DNA of 64,000 nucleotides from Adhaeribacter pallidiroseus (lineage in GTDB: Bacteria; Bacteroidota; Bacteroidia; Cytophagales; Hymenobacteraceae), in assembly GCF_003340495.1 (NCBI RefSeq), contig NZ_QASA01000001.1, forward strand, positions 1,426,001 through 1,490,000. The letters are read 5' to 3'. Shown piece by piece: positions 54,985 through 63,932 of the stretch. Positions within the stretch are counted from its first letter, which is position 1. Each line of letters opens with the position of its first letter. The position numbers were made by a program, and so were the translations under genes. The notes below the pieces were generated by a model. The model was not told where the DNA came from. It ran no database searches and worked only from the letters and a program-made list of their open reading frames with translations.

Positions 54985-55050
54985 AACTCTAAAACTTCTG
55001 TTTTTTTAAATTTCAATTAAAAACAGGGTGATAATAGGTAGCTATATTTA

Positions 55051-55117
55051 AAAAATACACATTAATAAAAAAGCTTCTCTTATTTAAAGAGAAGCTTTTT
55101 TATTAATGTGTATTTTT
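55051..55117 (+). terminator. 31-bp perfect terminator hairpin
   Basis: Arms 55051-55081 and 55087-55117 are exact reverse complements around a 5-nt loop. The core AAGCTTCTCTT/AAGAGAAGCTT is flanked by paired A6/T6 tracts and then by a further paired AATACACATTAAT. It closes the convergent genes at 54984 and 55194 and should work in both directions. Confidence 0.9.
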
Positions 55118-55193
55118 AGTTTTTTAGGTTTTGTATTTTACGGACAGAAGAAAACGGAGTAAATTAAACAGCTTGCAAACTATGGAATGTAAT

Positions 55194-55745
55194 TTAACCT
55201 ACTTTTACGGAGTTAGCAAACATATACGTTTCGTCCAGGAGGTACTGGTTAGCTTCATTTTTTAAAATACTAATGTTATCCAACTGAATCTTCCAATTGT
55301 AGGTTCTTTGGTTTAAGTACTGCACAATCTGGGGCAGTAAATCGGAGGTAGTATCGCGTAAGGCTAAGGAAATGTGTGGTACCCAATTATCCGGATCGTA
55401 AAAGTTAACCGTTTGGCGACTAAATGTGCGAATGCCTCTGAATAGCTCCGCATGGACCTGGTTAAATCCGTCAGCCCGTATCACTGGCACAAATATAACG
55501 GGGTGCTCGCCCGTAAAAATGCCGATACCCGTTGTTTTAACCTGAACAGAAGTGGTTTGTCCGGCAACTTCTTTTAAATAAGACTTTAATTCGGTAAGTT
55601 TTTCAACTTCGCAAATAAGCCAGGTGATATGCGGATCCGCGGTAATTTTAACGCCCTTTAAACCAAAAATTCGCTCCAGATCAGCAATGATCTCGTTCAC
55701 CATTCGGGTATGTTTTGCATCCAGTAAAGAAACTACTGCTACCAT
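55194..55745 (-). CDS. 2'-5' RNA ligase family protein (2H phosphoesterase)
   Basis: A 183-aa cytoplasmic protein with the two HxT/S motifs that define the 2H fold: DPHITWLICEVE (His39, Thr41) and WVPHISLALRD (His124, Ser126). The domain has two-fold internal symmetry around a catalytic cleft. Members cleave or form 2'-5' bonds or open cyclic phosphates in RNA or nucleotides; the physiological substrate is not predictable here. It is a single gene between a convergent terminator and the divergent ABC-F gene. Confidence 0.85.
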   Translation of the reverse strand: MVAVVSLLDAKHTRMVNEIIADLERIFGLKGVKITADPHITWLICEVEKLTELKSYLKEVAGQTTSVQVKTTGIGIFTGEHPVIFVPVIRADGFNQVHAELFRGIRTFSRQTVNFYDPDNWVPHISLALRDTTSDLLPQIVQYLNQRTYNWKIQLDNISILKNEANQYLLDETYMFANSVKVG

Positions 55746-55799
55746 TATATATTTTTAAATAGCAAACGAAAGTTTTTTATGGTTCGTTGTGCTTGTTTT

Positions 55800-55852
55800 C
55801 AATAGTCCATAGGCGATAGTTCATGGCCCATGGTCTTTAGCCATGAATCATA
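55800..55852. repeat. Degenerate ATAGTCC/CATGG repeat
   Basis: AATAGTCCATAGGCGATAG, TTCATGGCCCATGGTC and CCATGAATC follow one another. The words match, in reverse complement, those upstream of pdhC. Confidence 0.45.
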
Positions 55853-55893
55853 AACGATGTTAATGATAAGCGTTAAAATTTAAAAACTTCGTT

Positions 55894-55968
55894 TTAACCT
55901 TCTAACCTTCCAACTCTTCAACCTTTTAACCTTACAACCTTTTAACTTTCCAACCTTCCAACACCTTA
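55894..55968. repeat. Degenerate pyrimidine repeat (AACCTT units)
   Basis: About ten loose copies of a 6-9 bp unit AACCTT/CCAACCTT fill the leader upstream of the ABC-F promoter. The strand is strongly pyrimidine-biased. Confidence 0.6.
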
Positions 55969-56000
55969 CTTGCAACTTGAAGCCCGGCTGCGTACCTTTG
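55969..56000 (+). promoter_or_regulatory. Promoter candidate of the ABC-F gene
   Basis: TACCTTTG (55993-56000) is a perfect TAnnTTTG -7 box with CTTG (55969-55972) 20 bp upstream. The transcript would begin near 56007, which rules out the upstream ATG at 55970 and supports the start at 56021. Confidence 0.6.
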
Positions 56001-56020
56001 CATTTTTATTTCTGCCATTC

Positions 56021-57970
56021 ATGATTTCTATTAACAACCTTGATTTTCACTTCGGGAGCCGCACGCTTTACGAAGATGCCAATTTACACATTAAACCCAA
56101 AGACAAAATCGGCCTGATAGGTTTAAATGGTACCGGTAAATCTACGTTGCTGCGGGTGCTGGTAGGCGAGTACAAACCCGACTCCGGCACCATTCAAATG
56201 AGTCGCGAAACTACCTTGGGTTTCTTGAACCAGGATTTATTGTCGTACCAAACCGAAGATAGTATTTTGTTGGTGGCCATGCAGGCTTTTGAGGAAGCTT
56301 TATCGCTGCAAAAAAAAATTGACGAGGTGTTACATCAATTTGAAATTGATTACCGCGATGAACTGGTAGATAAATTAGCTAAACTACAAGAGCAGTTTGA
56401 AGCGCTGGATGGATACAATGTGCAAAATAAAGCCGAGGAAATTCTGGAAGGATTGGGTTTTAGCACCGAAGACCTTCAGCGCCCATTAAGAACTTTTTCG
56501 GGAGGCTGGCGCATGCGCGTTATGCTGGCTAAAATTTTATTGCAGAAACCTTCGTTGCTGCTACTCGATGAGCCTACCAACCACTTGGATTTACCTTCTA
56601 TCAAATGGCTCGAAAATTACCTGGAAAACTACGAGGGCGCGGTAGTGATTGTGTCGCACGACCGGGAGTTTTTAGATAAAACTACGAATACAACGGTAGA
56701 AGTAGCGCAACAAAAGTTAAACCTTTATGCCGGTAATTATTCTTTTTACCTGGAAGAAAAAGAATTGCGGAACGAAATTCAAAAAGGAGCCTTTGAAAAC
56801 CAACAATCGCAAATAAGACAGGCCGAGCGATTTATTGAACGCTTTAAAGCCAAAGCTTCCAAAGCCAAACAAGCGCAAAGCCGGGCTAAAATGCTGGATA
56901 AACTGGAACGCATTGATGAGGTAGCCAGCGATGCACCCAAAGTAAATTTTAAATTTCAGTTTAATGTGCAGCCGGGCCGTCATATTCTGCGGTTAGAGCA
57001 CATGAGTAAGAGCTATGATCAAAAAGTAATTTTCCGGGATACGCACGTTAATATTGAGCGGGGAGATAAAATAGCTTTAATTGGGGCCAATGGAAAAGGG
57101 AAATCTACTTTAATGCGCATTATTGCCGGTGATGAGCCCATTAATGGCAAACGCCAGCAAGGTCATAACGTGATTATGTCTTTTTACGCCCAGCATCAGT
57201 TAGAATCGTTGCACGTAGATAACGAAATTTTGCAGGAGTTAACCGAAGCGGGTAGCAAGCGGAACGAGATGGAATTACGCAGTATTTTAGGCTCTTTCTT
57301 GTTTACCGGCGATGCGGTTTTTAAAAAAATTAAAGTTTTATCCGGGGGCGAAAAATCACGGGTAGCCTTAGCCAAAACCTTAATTTCAGAAGCTAATTTC
57401 TTGTTGCTCGATGAGCCTACCAACCACCTGGATATGCAATCGGTAAACATTTTGATCCAGGCTTTGGAACAATACGAAGGTACATTTGTGGTGATTTCGC
57501 ACGACCGGTATTTCGTGGAAAATGTAGCCAACAAAATCTGGTACATCGAAGATTATCAATTAAAAGAATATCCGGGCACTTACCACGAATACGAGTACTG
57601 GCAAGAACAACGCGAAAAAAACGAAAAGAAAGCAGGAACAGCGGCCAGTAAACCAGTAGAAATTAAGCCAACCCCGGCCAAAGCCGCTCCAGCAAATACC
57701 TCCGGAAATCAAGCTAATCTACAGCAAGATTTAAAAAAAATGAATCAGCAATTAAAAGACGTAGAAAACCAGATCAGTAGCCTGGAGTCGAAACAAACTG
57801 CTTTAGAAAGCCAATTAGCTGATCCTAAAATCTACGGCAATCCGAATCAATTACGAGAGGTTACCCAGCAGTTTGAGTCTATAAAAAAGCAGTTAGAAGA
57901 AAAAAATAGTCAGTGGGAAAATACCTTGCAGGCTATTGATGAACTGGAAAGCCAATCAAAAAATATTTAA
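56021..57970 (+). CDS. ABC-F family ATP-binding protein
   Basis: A soluble twin ABC ATPase of the ABC-F class, which act on ribosomes rather than in membranes. From ATG 56021 it is 649 aa. ABC domain 1 has GLIGLNGTGKST (31-42) and FSGGWRMRVMLAK with LLLDEPTNHLD. The linker between domains is Lys/Gln-rich. Domain 2 has ALIGANGKGKST, LSGGEKSRVALAKT and a second LLLDEPTNHLD. A C-terminal coiled coil (about 540-649: KMNQQLKDVENQISSLESK) follows, as in the Uup-like group. Paralogue type (EttA, Uup or YbiT) is not certain. Confidence 0.92.
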   Translation: MISINNLDFHFGSRTLYEDANLHIKPKDKIGLIGLNGTGKSTLLRVLVGEYKPDSGTIQMSRETTLGFLNQDLLSYQTEDSILLVAMQAFEEALSLQKKIDEVLHQFEIDYRDELVDKLAKLQEQFEALDGYNVQNKAEEILEGLGFSTEDLQRPLRTFSGGWRMRVMLAKILLQKPSLLLLDEPTNHLDLPSIKWLENYLENYEGAVVIVSHDREFLDKTTNTTVEVAQQKLNLYAGNYSFYLEEKELRNEIQKGAFENQQSQIRQAERFIERFKAKASKAKQAQSRAKMLDKLERIDEVASDAPKVNFKFQFNVQPGRHILRLEHMSKSYDQKVIFRDTHVNIERGDKIALIGANGKGKSTLMRIIAGDEPINGKRQQGHNVIMSFYAQHQLESLHVDNEILQELTEAGSKRNEMELRSILGSFLFTGDAVFKKIKVLSGGEKSRVALAKTLISEANFLLLDEPTNHLDMQSVNILIQALEQYEGTFVVISHDRYFVENVANKIWYIEDYQLKEYPGTYHEYEYWQEQREKNEKKAGTAASKPVEIKPTPAKAAPANTSGNQANLQQDLKKMNQQLKDVENQISSLESKQTALESQLADPKIYGNPNQLREVTQQFESIKKQLEEKNSQWENTLQAIDELESQSKNI

Positions 57971-58022
57971 GAATAAAACTAGAAAGGGTAGTCCATTCGT
58001 TTAATTATATTTAAGCTTACTA

Positions 58023-59375
58023 ATGAATAGACATAAACCTTTTCTGATTGTGGCTTTGCTGGGCCTAGTTTGGTTAATTAAGGCCTGCGTGCCCGTAGAG
58101 CAAACTACCGCTTCTTCGGGCACTATTTCGGGTAAAACCGAATACTATAGTTCTACGGCCTTGCGCTACGAAGATTTTATCTATGATCCCAACATTAAAT
58201 CGGTACAATTTTATGTGCAAACCGGAAATGCCGAAGAAGTTTTTAATGCGCCGGTGATACCTGTTGCGCAAACGGAACCGGTAGTTTTGGAGTTTGACCA
58301 GCTAAATGCGTCGCAGCAACGCTTTACTTTAAAATTTGTGTATTGCAACCTGGACTGGACGGAGGCCCGCCTTACCCAAATTCAATTTATCGACGAATTT
58401 AACGAGTTTTACATTACCGATGGATTAACTTCTTTTAACACCAAAGTACCTTATATTCATTATCGTCATCAATTACCCCGGGTAAAATTACCCGGTAATT
58501 ACCTGGTGGTAGTTACCGATCGCAGTGGCAATCCGGTATTAACCCGTCGGTTGCTCGTATACGATAACAAAGTTACGGTTGCCGGCAGACCCGTAATACC
58601 GGTTGGCGCCAATGATCGGGTCACGAATCAGCAGATAGATTTTAATGTTTTATACCCGGAATATCCGGTAGTAAATCCTTCTCAGGAAATAAAAGTGGTT
58701 TTGCGCCAGAATAGCCGATGGGATAATGCCAAAATTAACTTGCGTCCTTCCTTTGTACACGATACCCAAAAGCGGCTGGAGTATACTTTTTTTAACGGAG
58801 CCAGCAGTTTTCCGGGCTTAAAAGAATACCGGGGTTTTGATGACCGGAACTTACGCGGAAGGGGCTTTAATGTGGAAGCAGTAAGCTTAGAAGCTAACCC
58901 GGTAGCGGTGCGGTTATATCCGGAAAAAAACCGGTCTCGGGATGTGTACTCCCAGGATGTAGATATTAATGGTAAAGTGGTATACGAAAACCGGCGATTT
59001 GGCAGTACCAACACCGGCGACCCCGATTACGTGGAAACCCAGTTTACATTAGCCGCTCCCGAGAAAGCACCCGGCGAAGTTTTTGTTTTTGGCCAATTAA
59101 GCGATTGGAAATTAGCGCCCGAGTGTAAATTAACTTACGTACCGGAGGCGCAGCAGTACACCGGCAAAATGTTACTGAAACAAGGGTATTATAATTATTC
59201 CTTTGCTTTGCAAGCGGCTAATCAGCCCCAGAAAGTAAATGAGGTTTATTTTGAAGGTAGCCACTTTCAAACCCGTAATACCTACGATATCTTGGTTTAC
59301 TACCGGCCGCCTGGTACGCGCACCGATTTACTCGTTGGTTACCAATGGCTCGAAACAAATGGGGAGCGTCGGTAA
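58023..59375 (+). CDS. DUF5103 family protein, type IX secretion system plug protein
   Basis: A 450-aa exported protein with a hydrophobic N-terminus and likely lipobox (LVWLIKAC, Cys22). The sequence matches the DUF5103 family, since identified as the plug of the type IX translocon SprA: YYSSTALRYEDFIYDPNIKS, QFYVQTG, FVYCNLDWTEARLTQIQFID, HYRHQLPRVKLPGNYLVVVT and RSRDVYSQDVDINGKVVYEN. The C-terminal third has an E-set-like segment (GEVFVFGQLSDWKLAPECKL). It lies 52 bp after the ABC-F gene. The Kelch protein at 62019 is a predicted T9SS substrate, consistent with an active system. Confidence 0.88.
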   Translation: MNRHKPFLIVALLGLVWLIKACVPVEQTTASSGTISGKTEYYSSTALRYEDFIYDPNIKSVQFYVQTGNAEEVFNAPVIPVAQTEPVVLEFDQLNASQQRFTLKFVYCNLDWTEARLTQIQFIDEFNEFYITDGLTSFNTKVPYIHYRHQLPRVKLPGNYLVVVTDRSGNPVLTRRLLVYDNKVTVAGRPVIPVGANDRVTNQQIDFNVLYPEYPVVNPSQEIKVVLRQNSRWDNAKINLRPSFVHDTQKRLEYTFFNGASSFPGLKEYRGFDDRNLRGRGFNVEAVSLEANPVAVRLYPEKNRSRDVYSQDVDINGKVVYENRRFGSTNTGDPDYVETQFTLAAPEKAPGEVFVFGQLSDWKLAPECKLTYVPEAQQYTGKMLLKQGYYNYSFALQAANQPQKVNEVYFEGSHFQTRNTYDILVYYRPPGTRTDLLVGYQWLETNGERR

Positions 59376-59491
59376 AATCCGGGTAAATCTATTTCGATAT
59401 TTTACGTATATTCCAAAAATGTTTTTGCGTTAGTAAGATTCCGTTTACGTAGAACGGTTAACTGCTTTTTATACCTTTTAAGTTTGAATAA

Positions 59492-61156
59492 ATGAATTTT
59501 AAAAAAATTGCTTTAACCGGGCTTTTGGCAGCAGCTTCGGCCACTACTTGGGTGCAAGCCGACACGGGGCACCAAGAACTTCATAAAAAATACCGCCGCC
59601 TATTTACCGTTGACTCCACCACTTTAAAAGCACCGGAAAACTGGTTTAACTTGGATTTTGCCAATGATAAAGTGCCGGGAATCAGCACCGAGAAAGCTTA
59701 CGGATTATTACAAAACCGCACTCCCCGTACGGTAATAGTGGCCATTATTGATTCCGGAATTGATATTAAGCACGAAGATTTGCAGGGAATTATCTGGGTA
59801 AATGCCAAAGAAGTAGCCGGTAATGGTGTAGACGATGATAAGAATGGCTACGTAGACGATGTAAATGGTTGGAGCTTTTTAGGGGGTAAAAGCGGGGAAA
59901 ACGTAAAAGATGATACCTATGAGTTAACGCGGCAATACGCGCGATTACGGCAGAAATTTGAAAATCCGAAATCCAAAAAAATAAAGCGGAAAGATCGCGC
60001 GGAATACGCGCAATACCAGAAGATCAAGGTTGATTACGAGAAGGAAGTAGCCGAAGCGAAAGCCCAGGCCGCTGATTTTGAAAAATTTTATGATACGTTT
60101 AAGCAAGCACAAGGGATCATTCAAAAACAATTAGGTAAAACGGAGTATACCCAACCGGAGGTAGAAGCCATTACTTCGCCGGACTTACGGGTGATGAAAT
60201 CTAAAGCCTTATTGCAGTACGCTTATGAAAATAATTTAGTAGAAGAAATTAAGAAAGCGGCGGAGCACTTCGATTATGTATTAAAAGTAGGTTTAAACCC
60301 GGATTATGATCCACGGTCGATTGTGGGGGATGATTACAGCAACGTGAAAGATAAATTTTACGGGAACGGCGATGTAATTGGGCCGGATGCCGAACACGGA
60401 ACCCACGTGGCGGGTATTGTGGGTGCTAACCGGAAAAACAACCTGGGGGTAAAAGGCATTGCTGATAACGTGAAAATTATGCCGATCCGGGCGGTGCCCA
60501 ACGGGGATGAACGCGATAAAGATATTGCGAACGCTATTTACTATGCCGTCGATAATGGCGCCCAAGTAATAAACATGAGCTTCGGAAAGAAGTATAGCTC
60601 CGATAAAGAAGCCGTTGACGCTGCCATGAAGTACGCTGAAAGTAAAGGAGTTTTGCTCGTGCATGCCGCTGGAAACGATGGCGAAGATTTAGATCAAACA
60701 CCCAATTACCCAACCCGAAAATTAAAGAATGGCCAAACCATTGCGAATTGGTTGGAAATTGGTGCCTCGTCGTGGGAAAACAGTGAAAAATTTGTGGCTA
60801 GTTTTTCGAATTATGGGAAACAATCGGTAGATGTATTTGCGCCAGGGGTAGATATTTATTCTTTGAAACCAAACCAAGAGTACAACGAAAATAGTGGCAC
60901 CAGCATGGCTTCGCCGGTTACTACCGGAGTGGCGGCTTTGTTGTTTTCTTATTTTCCGGATTTAACGGCTGCCCAGGTGCGGGATATTATTTTAAAATCT
61001 TCTGTTAAATACGCTACCTTAGAAGTAGCTAAACCTGGAACAACTAAGAAAACAGAAGCTAATTTAGTGCCTTTTGGTACTTTATCTATTACCGGGGGAG
61101 AAGTGAATGCCTACCAAGCCGTTAAAATGGCTGAACAACTTACCGCGCAGAAATAA
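59492..61156 (+). CDS. S8 family serine peptidase (subtilase) with a large insertion
   Basis: A secreted subtilisin-like protease of 554 aa. Signal peptide ends near WVQA (about residue 23). The catalytic triad is Asp87 (VAIIDSGIDIKHEDL), His302 (AEHGTHVAGIVGA) and Ser471 (NSGTSMASPVTTG), with the oxyanion Asn in HAAGNDGED. About 215 residues separate Asp87 and His302, far more than in subtilisin; the insertion (about 140-265) is charged and helical (KIKRKDRAEYAQYQKIKVDY). There is no C-terminal T9SS sorting domain. It follows the T9SS plug gene by 116 bp and ends with a strong terminator. Confidence 0.92.
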   Translation: MNFKKIALTGLLAAASATTWVQADTGHQELHKKYRRLFTVDSTTLKAPENWFNLDFANDKVPGISTEKAYGLLQNRTPRTVIVAIIDSGIDIKHEDLQGIIWVNAKEVAGNGVDDDKNGYVDDVNGWSFLGGKSGENVKDDTYELTRQYARLRQKFENPKSKKIKRKDRAEYAQYQKIKVDYEKEVAEAKAQAADFEKFYDTFKQAQGIIQKQLGKTEYTQPEVEAITSPDLRVMKSKALLQYAYENNLVEEIKKAAEHFDYVLKVGLNPDYDPRSIVGDDYSNVKDKFYGNGDVIGPDAEHGTHVAGIVGANRKNNLGVKGIADNVKIMPIRAVPNGDERDKDIANAIYYAVDNGAQVINMSFGKKYSSDKEAVDAAMKYAESKGVLLVHAAGNDGEDLDQTPNYPTRKLKNGQTIANWLEIGASSWENSEKFVASFSNYGKQSVDVFAPGVDIYSLKPNQEYNENSGTSMASPVTTGVAALLFSYFPDLTAAQVRDIILKSSVKYATLEVAKPGTTKKTEANLVPFGTLSITGGEVNAYQAVKMAEQLTAQK

Positions 61157-61172
61157 ATTATAACCTATTCTG

Positions 61173-61221
61173 CCTTAAATAAAAAAGATCAGCTGCTAAA
61201 GCTGGTCTTTTTTATTTAAGG
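61173..61221 (+). terminator. 22-bp terminator hairpin after the subtilase
   Basis: Arms 61173-61194 and 61200-61221 pair at 21 of 22 positions plus one G-T. The AGATCAGCT/AGCTGGTCT core is flanked by paired A6/T6 tracts and CCTTAAAT. It is shared with the convergent VOC gene. Confidence 0.9.
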
Positions 61222-61297
61222 TAATTACTAGTAATACTGGTAACAGAAAACGAATAAATCAAGATTTTAATAGTTTTATTTCGGGCAAAGATTAGCT

Positions 61298-61693
61298 CTA
61301 CTTTTTATTGGTTTGAATAAAATCCCAGAGATTGCCGTATAAATCTTGAAACACTGCCACCAGGCCGTAAGGTTCTGTTGTTGGTTTCCGGACAAAGCTT
61401 ATACCAACGGCCTGCATAGCAACATAATCGCGCATTAAATCATCGGTGTACAGAAAAAGGAATACCCGTCCGCCAGTTTGGTTGCCTACCCGGCTTTTTT
61501 GCTCCGCAGTGGTAGCTTTAGCCAGCAGCAAGCAACAACCCGAACCTCCTTCTGGAGCCACTACCACCCAACGTTTACTCTCGGAAAGGGGAGTGTCTTC
61601 TAACAATTCAAAAGAAAGTTTCTGCGTGTAAAAAGCAATAGCTTCGTCGTAATCATCTACTAATAAGGCAAGCTGACCTATTTGCTGGTGCAT
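61298..61693 (-). CDS. VOC family protein (glyoxalase-like)
   Basis: A 131-aa vicinal-oxygen-chelate domain with the usual two beta-alpha-beta3 halves: IGQLALLVDDYDEAIAFYTQ at the start and VAVFQDLYGNLWDFIQ at the end. Candidate metal ligands include His2 or nearby and Glu/Asp in the second half, but the canonical His/Glu set is incomplete, so the enzyme may be metal-free or use another chemistry. Members include dioxygenases, antibiotic-binding proteins and uncharacterised lactoylglutathione-lyase-like enzymes. It is a single gene. Confidence 0.85.
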   Translation of the reverse strand: MHQQIGQLALLVDDYDEAIAFYTQKLSFELLEDTPLSESKRWVVVAPEGGSGCCLLLAKATTAEQKSRVGNQTGGRVFLFLYTDDLMRDYVAMQAVGISFVRKPTTEPYGLVAVFQDLYGNLWDFIQTNKK

Positions 61694-62018
61694 GGTATGA
61701 ATAAGCTTATATATATCCTGATTAAATATAAATACTACAATTACCTTTAATTCAGAACTATATAGAGTATAAAATTTAAATAAAAATAGACATTTCTATT
61801 ATCTACTCGTATGTTTATAAATAAACTTGTTATTATTCTATACTATAGGTTTGATGCATTATTCTTGCCTAATCTGTGAAATTTAGTATAGCTACCCAAT
61901 TAAGATACGAGATAGTTGATGCCTTATTTAAAAGTAAGATAAACCACCGCATGAAAAAAATATTTACTTCCGCGCCCACTAATAATTTAAATTTTTAAAA
62001 AAAAGTTTTTTTGCGGCC
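61694..62018. other. 325-bp AT-rich spacer before the Kelch gene
   Basis: It holds a 14-codon frame from ATG 61951 ending at 61998 and homopolymer runs (T5A8 and T7) just before the Kelch start. No terminator or promoter was identified. Confidence 0.5.
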
Positions 62019-63725
62019 ATGTTCCTTGGCTTAGCGGTTAGTTCGGAAAGTAAGCCGAGGATTAAAATCGAAAAGAATAATTTGACTCTGAATGGTAGTT
62101 ATCTTAACTGGGTAATTCCTACTCCTCAGGTCGCTGCTTCTGCTACCGGAGTTTGGGCAGCGATTGTTCCTAGTTCCGGTGCACCAACTGCCCGTCACGA
62201 AGCCAGTTACGTGCAGGCCGGTAACAAATTTTATTTAATGGGAGGCCGAAGAATAAAGCCTGTACAGGTTTTTGATCCGGTAAATAAAACCTGGGTGAAT
62301 AAAGTAAACACTCCCATCGAACTGCATCATTTTCAGGCCATCAGTATTGATGGTTTAATTTACGTGGTGGGAGCTTTTACCGGTTCTTATCCGCACGAAA
62401 AGCCGGTTGCCACTATTTATATCTTTAACCCGGCTACTAACAAATGGATTACTGGCGCCACTATTCCTGCTGCAAGACGTCGGGGTTCATCGGGAGTGGT
62501 GGTGTATAATAAAAAGATTTACATGGTTGGAGGCATTAAGGATGGGCACTGGAGTGGTCATGTAAACTGGTTCGATGAATATAATCCGGCTACCAATACG
62601 TGGCGTACTTTACCCAATGCTCCCCGGGCTAGAGACCATTTTCAGGCCGCTATTATTAATGGTAAATTGTACTTGGCGGGCGGACGCCGATCTTCCGCCA
62701 GCACTAATCAAACTTTTGAGTTAACTGTTCCCCAAGTAGATGTGTTCGATTTTGCGGCTTTTAAATGGGCCACCTTACCCAGCAGCGGTAATATACCCAC
62801 CCAGCGGGCGGGTGCTGCAACCGCTGTTATCGGGAATGATTTAATTATAATAGGAGGCGAAAGTGGTTCTCAAACGCAAGCGCATAAACATACCGAGGCT
62901 TTAAATGTAACTACCAACACGTGGCGCCGGCTAGCTGATTTAAAGCAAGGCCGGCATGGTACGCAAGCTATCGTAAATAACAATAATATTTACTTAGCGG
63001 CGGGTTGTGGTAACCGGGGAGGCACTCCGGAGCTCAATACGCAGGAAGTATTTTATTTCTCTGGCCGTACTACACCTAATGGTTCTGCTGTTACACAGAG
63101 TAAATTAAGCACCCCTGCCGGTGTTAATTTCGGTGCAATAACTGTAAATTCAACGAGCACCAAAACCATTACCTTAACCAATACCACCGGAAATCAGGGA
63201 ATATTAGTTAGTTCTTTAACTAAAACCGGATCGAGTTACTTTTCGGTTAGTGCCCCGTATGCGTTTCCATTTGTATTGGCTCCTGGCAAAAGCGTTAGTT
63301 TAACTTGTAAATTTAATCCGAAGACTACGGGTAGCCAGTCCGGTAGTATCCTTATTAAGCATTCGGGGCAGGGTGGAAGTACTACAGTAACTCTTAGTGG
63401 ATCGGGGGTAAAAGCAAGCGTAAAGAACACGGAAGCTGTTCCTGAATTAGCGGCTGCTAAGAACCAGTATTTAAGTACTTATCCCAATCCGATTACCGAT
63501 GGGCAGTTTAGCGTACATGTTCCGGAAAAACTAACCGGTGAAGTGCCATATACTTTAGTAAACCAAACGGGTACTATTGTATTATCTGATAAATTAAACT
63601 TAGCCACTGCAACCGCTACCTTGCCATTTAATTTTTCGGGTCGATATTTAAACTCAGGATTATATTACTTGCAGATCACGCAGGGTACCCAGCGTTACAC
63701 AGTGAAGGTGTTATTAGAAAAATAA
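62019..63725 (+). CDS. Kelch-repeat protein with choice-of-anchor-type domain and T9SS C-terminal sorting domain
   Basis: A 568-aa exported protein. Residues about 45-340 form Kelch blades (KFYLMGGRRIKPVQVFDPVN; KIYMVGGIKDGHWSGHVNWF; KLYLAGGRRSSASTNQTFEL; DLIIIGGESGSQ). Residues about 365-460 form an Ig-like repeat of the choice-of-anchor D type (VNFGAITVNSTSTKTITLTN). The end (YLSTYPNPITDGQFSVHVPE ... GLYYLQITQGTQRYTVKVLL) is a type A T9SS sorting signal, so it is probably secreted or surface-bound. The ATG at 62019 gives a poor signal peptide; the in-frame codons just upstream (LKKSFFAA) would complete one, but lack a normal start codon. Confidence 0.85.
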   Translation: MFLGLAVSSESKPRIKIEKNNLTLNGSYLNWVIPTPQVAASATGVWAAIVPSSGAPTARHEASYVQAGNKFYLMGGRRIKPVQVFDPVNKTWVNKVNTPIELHHFQAISIDGLIYVVGAFTGSYPHEKPVATIYIFNPATNKWITGATIPAARRRGSSGVVVYNKKIYMVGGIKDGHWSGHVNWFDEYNPATNTWRTLPNAPRARDHFQAAIINGKLYLAGGRRSSASTNQTFELTVPQVDVFDFAAFKWATLPSSGNIPTQRAGAATAVIGNDLIIIGGESGSQTQAHKHTEALNVTTNTWRRLADLKQGRHGTQAIVNNNNIYLAAGCGNRGGTPELNTQEVFYFSGRTTPNGSAVTQSKLSTPAGVNFGAITVNSTSTKTITLTNTTGNQGILVSSLTKTGSSYFSVSAPYAFPFVLAPGKSVSLTCKFNPKTTGSQSGSILIKHSGQGGSTTVTLSGSGVKASVKNTEAVPELAAAKNQYLSTYPNPITDGQFSVHVPEKLTGEVPYTLVNQTGTIVLSDKLNLATATATLPFNFSGRYLNSGLYYLQITQGTQRYTVKVLLEK

Positions 63726-63851
63726 AAATTTAAAAAATTAAAATACTTGAAAGTAAAATGGAGCTAAGTAAAAGGACAAATTAAAAGATACATTCCAATA
63801 TTGAAAATACAAGGTTAAATCACTGATATTTAAATTGTTACGTTTTGTTTT

Positions 63852-63884
63852 GTCTTGATACTTGTGTCTTACTACTTGTGTCCA
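63852..63884. repeat. Degenerate ACTTGTGTC/ACTACTTG repeat
   Basis: CTTGATACTTGTGTCTTAC and TACTTGTGTCC follow one another. The reverse complement shares CAAGTAGTAAG with the repeat upstream of menE. Confidence 0.4.
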
Positions 63885-63932
63885 TTTACTTAGCTTAGTT
63901 GCCAGCTCCTTTTTTGTCGAAAATTTAAAAAA

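Noticed and set aside
55970-56020. Upstream ATG for the ABC-F protein
   Set aside because: The adjacent -7 box at 55993-56000 would place transcription start downstream of it, and the extra 17 residues do not fit the family.
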